Notes under the pieces: generated by a model
Database searches by the model: none
What the model was told of the DNA's origin: nothing
Seen by the model: only the letters and a program-made list of their open reading frames with translations
Origin: Cristatella mucedo
Taxonomy: Eukaryota; Bryozoa; Phylactolaemata; Cristatellidae
Assembly: GCA_009760855.2 (NCBI GenBank)
Contig: WPIO01000001.1
Location: 8,345,001 to 8,409,000, forward strand
Direction of reading: 5' to 3'
DNA length: 64,000 nt
Shown here: in pieces, positions 47,675-64,000 of the stretch
Position numbering within the stretch: the first letter of the stretch is position 1
How the letters are laid out: the number at the start of each line of letters is the position of its first letter
Program-made: the position numbers and the translations under genes

Positions 47675-48024
47675 AATTTGCATAACACTAAAAGATAATT
47701 AAATCTCTTTCGATGTACTTTCATATGCTTTAAAGTATGCATGTCATTTCCTAGGTAATAAGACGCACAATGTCAGCACGCCAAGCACACCCTGAACAAT
47801 GCACATGGACCAAGCAAATGCTGTGAGGTACACGTGCGTTTTTAGATTTCTTCGATTATCGTCAAAACATGGGATGACGTGATGTCAGTTGGGAGTGAGT
47901 TGCAGGCTTTGGAAGCATGCGAAATAAAGGCACGGAGTTAAAAGAATTTTATGTTCGTTATGGACACAGTTAACGAGTAAAGTCTGGAGGCTGGGTGGAA
48001 CTATGCTTAGCCTGATTGGGGAGA
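47675..48024 (-). mobile_element. L2/CR1 LINE 3' end (first part of split copy)
   Basis: Minus strand: a degraded tail (TTGCATAACACTAAAAGATAATTAA), then sequence matching the 3' ORF2 end (GTGAGTTGCAGGCTTTGGAAGC). It stops near 48024 where repeat D is inserted and resumes at about 48525. Confidence 0.6.
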
Positions 48025-48184
48025 TTGGGGAGTAGTTTGATTAAAGTGTAAGTTGGATTATACCAGGTTATAGCCGGTGCTCCAAATAAAATCCTAAACT
48101 AATGCCAAAGACTTGGTAGGGTGAGTGGGAACAAAAGAGAGTGAGAAAGCGAAAGAGGAAGAGAGTGAGGGAGCAAGCGGAAGA

Positions 48185-48219
<35 letters not shown>

Positions 48220-48524
48220 GAGAAAGAAAGAAAAGAGAGAGAGAGAGCTGAAAGAGGAGCGTCTATCCAGCCCTAGTCTATAAAGCGGAAGAGAAGAGAG
48301 TGAGTAAGGAGCTGGCGATCAGCAGCCAGTGGTTAGGCGGTCAGCTATTTAACGCCTGTGCCAGGAGTGGCTGGGCTGAGGCTAGCAATCGCTTGTGTCG
48401 GCTAAGTGTGCTAATTAAATAATGGACTGCATGTGCATCCCGTTGCAGGCCAATAGAGCTGAAGTGCCGGTGGCAGCTCCGGCTTTACAGAAACGTATTG
48501 CCAAGCTGAGCGGCCAATGGCCAT
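48025..48524. repeat. Repeat D, copy 2, inserted in a LINE
   Basis: About 500 bases interrupting the LINE. It includes an AG-rich stretch (48185-48245) and blocks shared with 20090-20450 (AAGAGGAGCGTCTATCCAGC, GGCAATCGCTTG-like sequence, GAAGTGCCGGTGG, GGCCAATGGCCATTG). The flanks AGTTTGA and AGTTCTGA may be a diverged target duplication. It behaves like a solo LTR or a non-autonomous element; this is inference. Confidence 0.5.
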
Positions 48525-48960
48525 TGCAGTTCTGATAGGTGAGCTGGAGAAAGAGAGTGAATGAGCCTAAAAGAGAATTAAAAAAAACTTAAATTCGATG
48601 CGCTGCGTGATGGGCAGTGCAGGTTGGTGAGCGCTGGTCCAATTTGGCAATAGCGAAGTCAGACAAGTCCAGCTGAAAAGTTTTGCACCAACTATAAGCA
48701 CCTGATTGCATAGGTCGGTTGACCTGCAAGTAGTGAGCTACATAATTCTCGACAGGATATCACAAAGGCGTGCATCAACTTCAAATTGATATCGCTGTCT
48801 ACGCAGGCCCGAATTTTTCTTTCTAAGTTACGTATCTGAAAGTAGGCAGTCTTGATTGTGGAGCAAATGTGGGCGTCTAGTGTAGTGCAACATTACGTCA
48901 GTCCAAGCTGATTTAGGATGTTGTTGCAGTCCTACTGGATAAATTTACATGGTGAAAGAT
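48525..48960 (-). mobile_element. L2/CR1 LINE 3' end (second part of split copy)
   Basis: Minus strand, continuing the copy from 47675: sequence equivalent to GGTAGGCTGGAGCCAAAGAA, then the C-terminal ORF2 region around 48600-48800. Decayed. Confidence 0.6.
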
Positions 48961-49890
48961 AGAAAATGAACTTTATATAAAATATGTTCGCAATTTTTTT
49001 TCTTAATCTAAATTTGAAATTTTTTTTATAAAATAAAATATGCTCAAAACGAAAGCCAATAAAAAATGTAGGGCTATATTCGTGTTCAGCACACCTAGGT
49101 ACCACAGATTAGGGCCTTTTTAAGTCAGTCACCATTTCAATTTTGACCAGTATACTTTGAGTACTCCCGCTACAGCCCTAATGCGCGAGTGTGCGTGCGC
49201 CGCCGCGGTCGCCGGGCTGGGAAAATTGAAACTTCCCTTCATAGACAGCTTCAGCGTATCTTTTTTGATGAGCACATTTGCTCATTACTACCACTGTATG
49301 CATGATAAATATCTCCACCGCGTCAGCTCATTAGCAGAACATATTTGAGGCTACTGAGTCAGCTGTCCACAGAAAGGGACAGTGGAGTGGGGTGGTGCAT
49401 CGTGTACTAGGCGGGCGAAGCGCCGCTCCGACCGCTCATTTTAAATCGAATACACACACTAGTTCCCGATAATCAAATCCTGCCCACTCTCACATTAAAA
49501 GGCTCTTTCTTATAGTTATCCAAAGCTTCCTACGCGTCAGCAAACTGAATGGTGAGGCAATTGTAAAGAGGTTTCGAGGCTGCGACCCAGGAATGAAGCC
49601 AGCAGGGTGGTTGCTTACCGGAGGTCACAGGTTAGATGCTCACGCCCAGCTGGCCAGATCCAAAAACCCCAGCAGGATATATCTATCCAAAACGAGGCTG
49701 TGGTGTGTACGTCTTGCGTCCGTTTCCTGCGATAGGGCTTCCGGCTGTATCCGTAGGCTGTAACATGGTATGCGCCGCGCTCTCATTGCCTTAGGATCAT
49801 TTGATTCCTTTGAACATTATTGGGAAATGCTGGCACCGTTAAATTTAGATGATTCATAGTCGTTCAGTAGAGTGTCTGTTCTGGCTGCAG
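48961..49890. other. Intergenic or intronic, nothing assigned
   Basis: AT-rich then mixed sequence. No recognisable feature before the exon acceptor at 49890. Confidence 0.35.
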
Positions 49891-61011
<11,121 letters not shown>

Positions 61012-61287
61012 GTACTGCAAGGAAGCTGTCTGCTGCCTACTGCAGCCTGCGTAGGGATTTGCTTGCGTGCCTGCGCACCTGCATTCCTGCCTGCTCTCAG
61101 GCGCAGACATGTTATGCTTTCGGGTGGCCTCCTCGTGCTCATGGCCGTATCCCTTGCTGGTGGTGGAACAAAGTTGGATTTTGCAAGGGCAGAGTACCTT
61201 CCTGTGCACTAGCCAGCGGCAGCCTTGGCAGTCAGACGATGACTCACTTCCTGTCTAGCCTCGATGGAGCTGCCAATCATTACAATC

Positions 61288-61458
<171 letters not shown>

Positions 61459-61705
61459 GCTTTCACACACACACCACTCTCACCCTTATGCAGTAGCATT
61501 GAGACAGGGTTGCATTTATCTTGTTCTTAATGCACGAAATTGACGGAGCTTCCAAGCTGGGCGTGGTAGCATGCACTATTACGAGCTGCTATATCTTTTC
61601 TAGGGACCAGCAGAATGACCGCAAGTTTTTGAGAGTAGTTGTGTTGACAGTACTCTTGACAGACCTGTCTTGTGAAAGGTTGCAAAGCTCCTTCCTATGT
61701 ATTCT

Positions 61706-61753
61706 GAGCTAGGCTTAAGGGGCCAATGCTGCAGCTCCCCTTAAGCCTAGCTC
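61706..61753. repeat. Perfect 17-base inverted repeat, 14-base spacer
   Basis: GAGCTAGGCTTAAGGGG (61706-61722) and CCCCTTAAGCCTAGCTC (61737-61753) are exact reverse complements around CCAATGCTGCAGCT. Function unknown. Confidence 0.95.
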
Positions 61754-63589
61754 TGCATAGCTGATACCGACGGCTAGCCCTCACCTTCCCTGTAACTCCA
61801 AGACTATCCTTAGCTGAAGGCTGTCCGAGCGGATTTGAGCGTCAAGAAAAGCTACCAGAGTTTAAAAGAAAAAAACTGTAGTGCGTAGAAATGTGCTATT
61901 TTAAATAGCTCTGTTAAGTATCCTGCCCGTGCTGTGTGGCAGGAAGCTAGCAGAACTAGCCATTAACACAGCTTGATGACCGTGTGACATCTGGCTGCTA
62001 TCAGGACCTAGCTTTCTTGGTCAGCCTTTCTTGCTTGCCTCCTTAGCTAGCTATTTTATGCTGCACATCTGCGACTGGAACTTCCTAAAGCCTCAAAGAC
62101 TAAATGGATGAACAGCTTTCTGTGGCCAGTGGTTTCCATGCTGTAGGCAACAGGCTTTATCCCTCACAACCAAGGGAATTTTAGAAGTGTTGGTAACTCG
62201 AAAAGACAAGCAGTCGAGTATTCGCATACTACCTGTTCAATGCCCTCCGCCTTATGCCGAAAGGAGTGGGCAGCCGGCGCCCACCAATCTTGGAGCTTAT
62301 TGAAACGCCTTCCTGCTATGTGCATTCGGATTGGCAGCACGTCAGTTGTCTTTCCTGTGGTGGCAATTGACGTCAGCATCGAGGTCGGTGGCCGGAGATA
62401 TACTCCCAGCAGCTTCTGCGCTGTGGATAACTGTACGGCCCCTACACTGTCGGCAGTTGAAGCTCGGCAGCCAGCACCACTGCTCCTTAACGGTGTCGTG
62501 AACCTTCTTAGAGCCTGCGAGAGGCGGCATGCAAGCGAGCGAATGTTGTAACATGTGGGGTTAGGAAAATCTGCATCCATTCGATTACTTTGAGCAGCAA
62601 GCAAAGAGACATACCTCTGGAAAGTCTTCGTTCGGTTTGTAATGGTATGATTTTCTACATTTATACTTTGTAGCTTGCCTTATTTGACAGAGCCTGTTGT
62701 TCGTGCAGGTCTCTGCTATCCTCTGTGGTAGCGCATTGCCACTATTGCTAAAGCTGAGGAGTGTATGTGTCTTCGGTGCCGTAGCTTGCATTCTGCTCCT
62801 CTGGCAGTCGTCTGTCCCCGTGTGCTCTTCATTTCAACTCGGAAGCTTTTTTATTGGCCCTGGGAGCATATGGTTCTCAGTAATATTTGTGCACCAGCAG
62901 CTCTGATGTCCGGGTAGCTTTGTATAAATTTGTAGTTTGTCTCGCATTAAGGCAAAATGCTTGTCTCTTGAGGGCCCTAAGCACTGTGAAGGCCATAATA
63001 ATATCTGCAAATATGCTGCTTTATTCTGAGAACATTGGCTGCTCTGTAATGTTAATTGTGTATTATTGACCGCCGTGGCCAGGAGTGCTTCAGCAACCTA
63101 TATGGCATCTCACTTCTGCAACCAATGTAACCGTTTTCTTGAGGCAGTCTAGTTGGACGTGGTTGTTCATTCAACTGCTCACGAATGATCACTTTATAGC
63201 TTGACACAAGAATGAATCTCTTTAATTCATGTACCTTGATTCTAGGCAGCTGCTTCAACTTTTGTGTCGTCGAGTCATGACCGACTTTCTTCGACTTGTT
63301 CAGTTGATTCTCATTCTCATCCTGCTCTGCAGTCGTAGGCAAATAGTTACGCCTCCACGGTCCGTGTAAGTGTGGTAGCTGCTTAGTACCTTTTTCGCCT
63401 CTCGACGGCTGCCTTTTTCATCAGCTGTCTCAAGTATTGTGATTATGGTGATTAATATCTTTGGTGTCTCCTCCGATTATTGCTTTAGCTGTCGTAGGTA
63501 TAGTTTGCTAATTCTGAGAGTAGCCGGTCTCTTTTACTAAAACAAAACCTCATTCGTTTGGCCTTATTCTCAGGCAGGGATGCAGCGCC
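61754..63589. other. Nothing firmly assigned
   Basis: Open frames on both strands at 62164-62604 and others have no recognised similarity. If the ARA70-like gene continues, its 3' exons may lie here. A good acceptor TATCTTTTCTAG ends at 61603, but its exon closes after a few codons. Confidence 0.3.
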
Positions 63590-63950
63590 CTTGGGCCTTT
63601 ACCCAGGGTGAGGTAATTGAGCTTCACGATTTAGGTCGTGGGTTGAGTCTAGCACCAGGCGAACCTTTATCGACTGATGCAAGTGGGGGGATAGCTGCTG
63701 ATGCTTGTGTGCTGTAAAGCCTATGAACACCATTTTAAAATATGCTAACGTTCATTATTCCTCACTGCGTCTTCCCATCCACGTGAATTATCCTTAATGT
63801 GCTTACGTGTTTTTAATCGCTAATCAGTTGACATACTATTTGTTCAACATTTGTAAAGTGCCTGGAAGGAGATTTAGCTGTATTAGGGTGCGATAAAAAT
63901 GTCTTATTAACGTTATTTATATAAATGGGGGTATTAAATCAGTCGACATG
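63590..63950 (+). mobile_element. SINE-B copy split by a LINE tail
   Basis: Head-like sequence at 63605-63665 (GGTGAGGTAATTGAGCTTC, TAGGTCGTGGGTTGAGTC) and a SINE-B-like end at 63918-63945 (ATAAATGGGGGTATTAAATC). They are separated by a plus-strand L2-type 3' tail at about 63740-63910 (TTTGTAAAGTGCCTGGAAGG, GAGATTTAGCTGTATTAGGG). The pieces are diverged, so the nesting is tentative. Confidence 0.4.
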
Positions 63951-64000
63951 CAATTTGTTTTTTACCATTGAGTGGGTCTCACTGTGTTAGCATTTTCGGA

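Overview
The window is nuclear DNA of an invertebrate animal. Its genes are split by introns of about 0.1 to 5 kb, and most of the rest is old transposons and dinucleotide microsatellites. The best clue to the host is a small heat-shock protein gene (37115-38324, minus) that encodes two alpha-crystallin domains in tandem, an arrangement known from flatworms such as schistosomes and tapeworms. A flatworm is therefore the favoured host, but this is an inference from one gene.

Three host genes are firm. At the left edge, on the minus strand, lie the 5' exons of an ABCC5/MRP5-like ABC transporter (five exons between 9087 and 2163, reading phases matching at each junction). Its nucleotide-binding parts lie beyond the left edge. 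In the middle is a complete sorting nexin 3 gene (SNX3-type PX protein, four exons, 30421-36668, plus, 160 residues). It meets the small heat-shock protein gene tail to tail about 450 bases downstream. A fourth gene, on the plus strand between about 49891 and 61011, is seen as three or four phase-compatible exons resembling the ARA70 region of NCOA4; this is tentative. A further unrecognised exon candidate lies at 46852-46977.

Everything else is dominated by repeats. The commonest is an L2/CR1-clade LINE with a hairpin-bearing 3' tail ending in ATT repeats (more than a dozen copies, best at 9680-11450). A second L2/CR1 LINE family has a TTACA/TTACG-type tail (18655, 27838, 44918). Two tRNA-derived SINE families occur: SINE-A borrows the tail of the first LINE, while SINE-B ends in a distinct AAATGAGGCTGTTAAATCAGC segment. 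Two minus-strand Ty3/Gypsy fossils lie at 16850-20450 and 39980-43070. There are two copies of a terminal-inverted-repeat element with 8-9 base target duplications, one carrying an extra GC-rich alanine-coding segment. The most striking element is a 158-base non-autonomous hAT transposon at 14921-15078. Its ends match, from memory, the SPIN ('space invader') family, famous for horizontal transfer, and it keeps an 8-base target duplication.

Elements are nested in several places: 21085-24870, 47675-48960 and 53920-57900. No rRNA, functional tRNA, CRISPR array or prokaryotic operon was seen.
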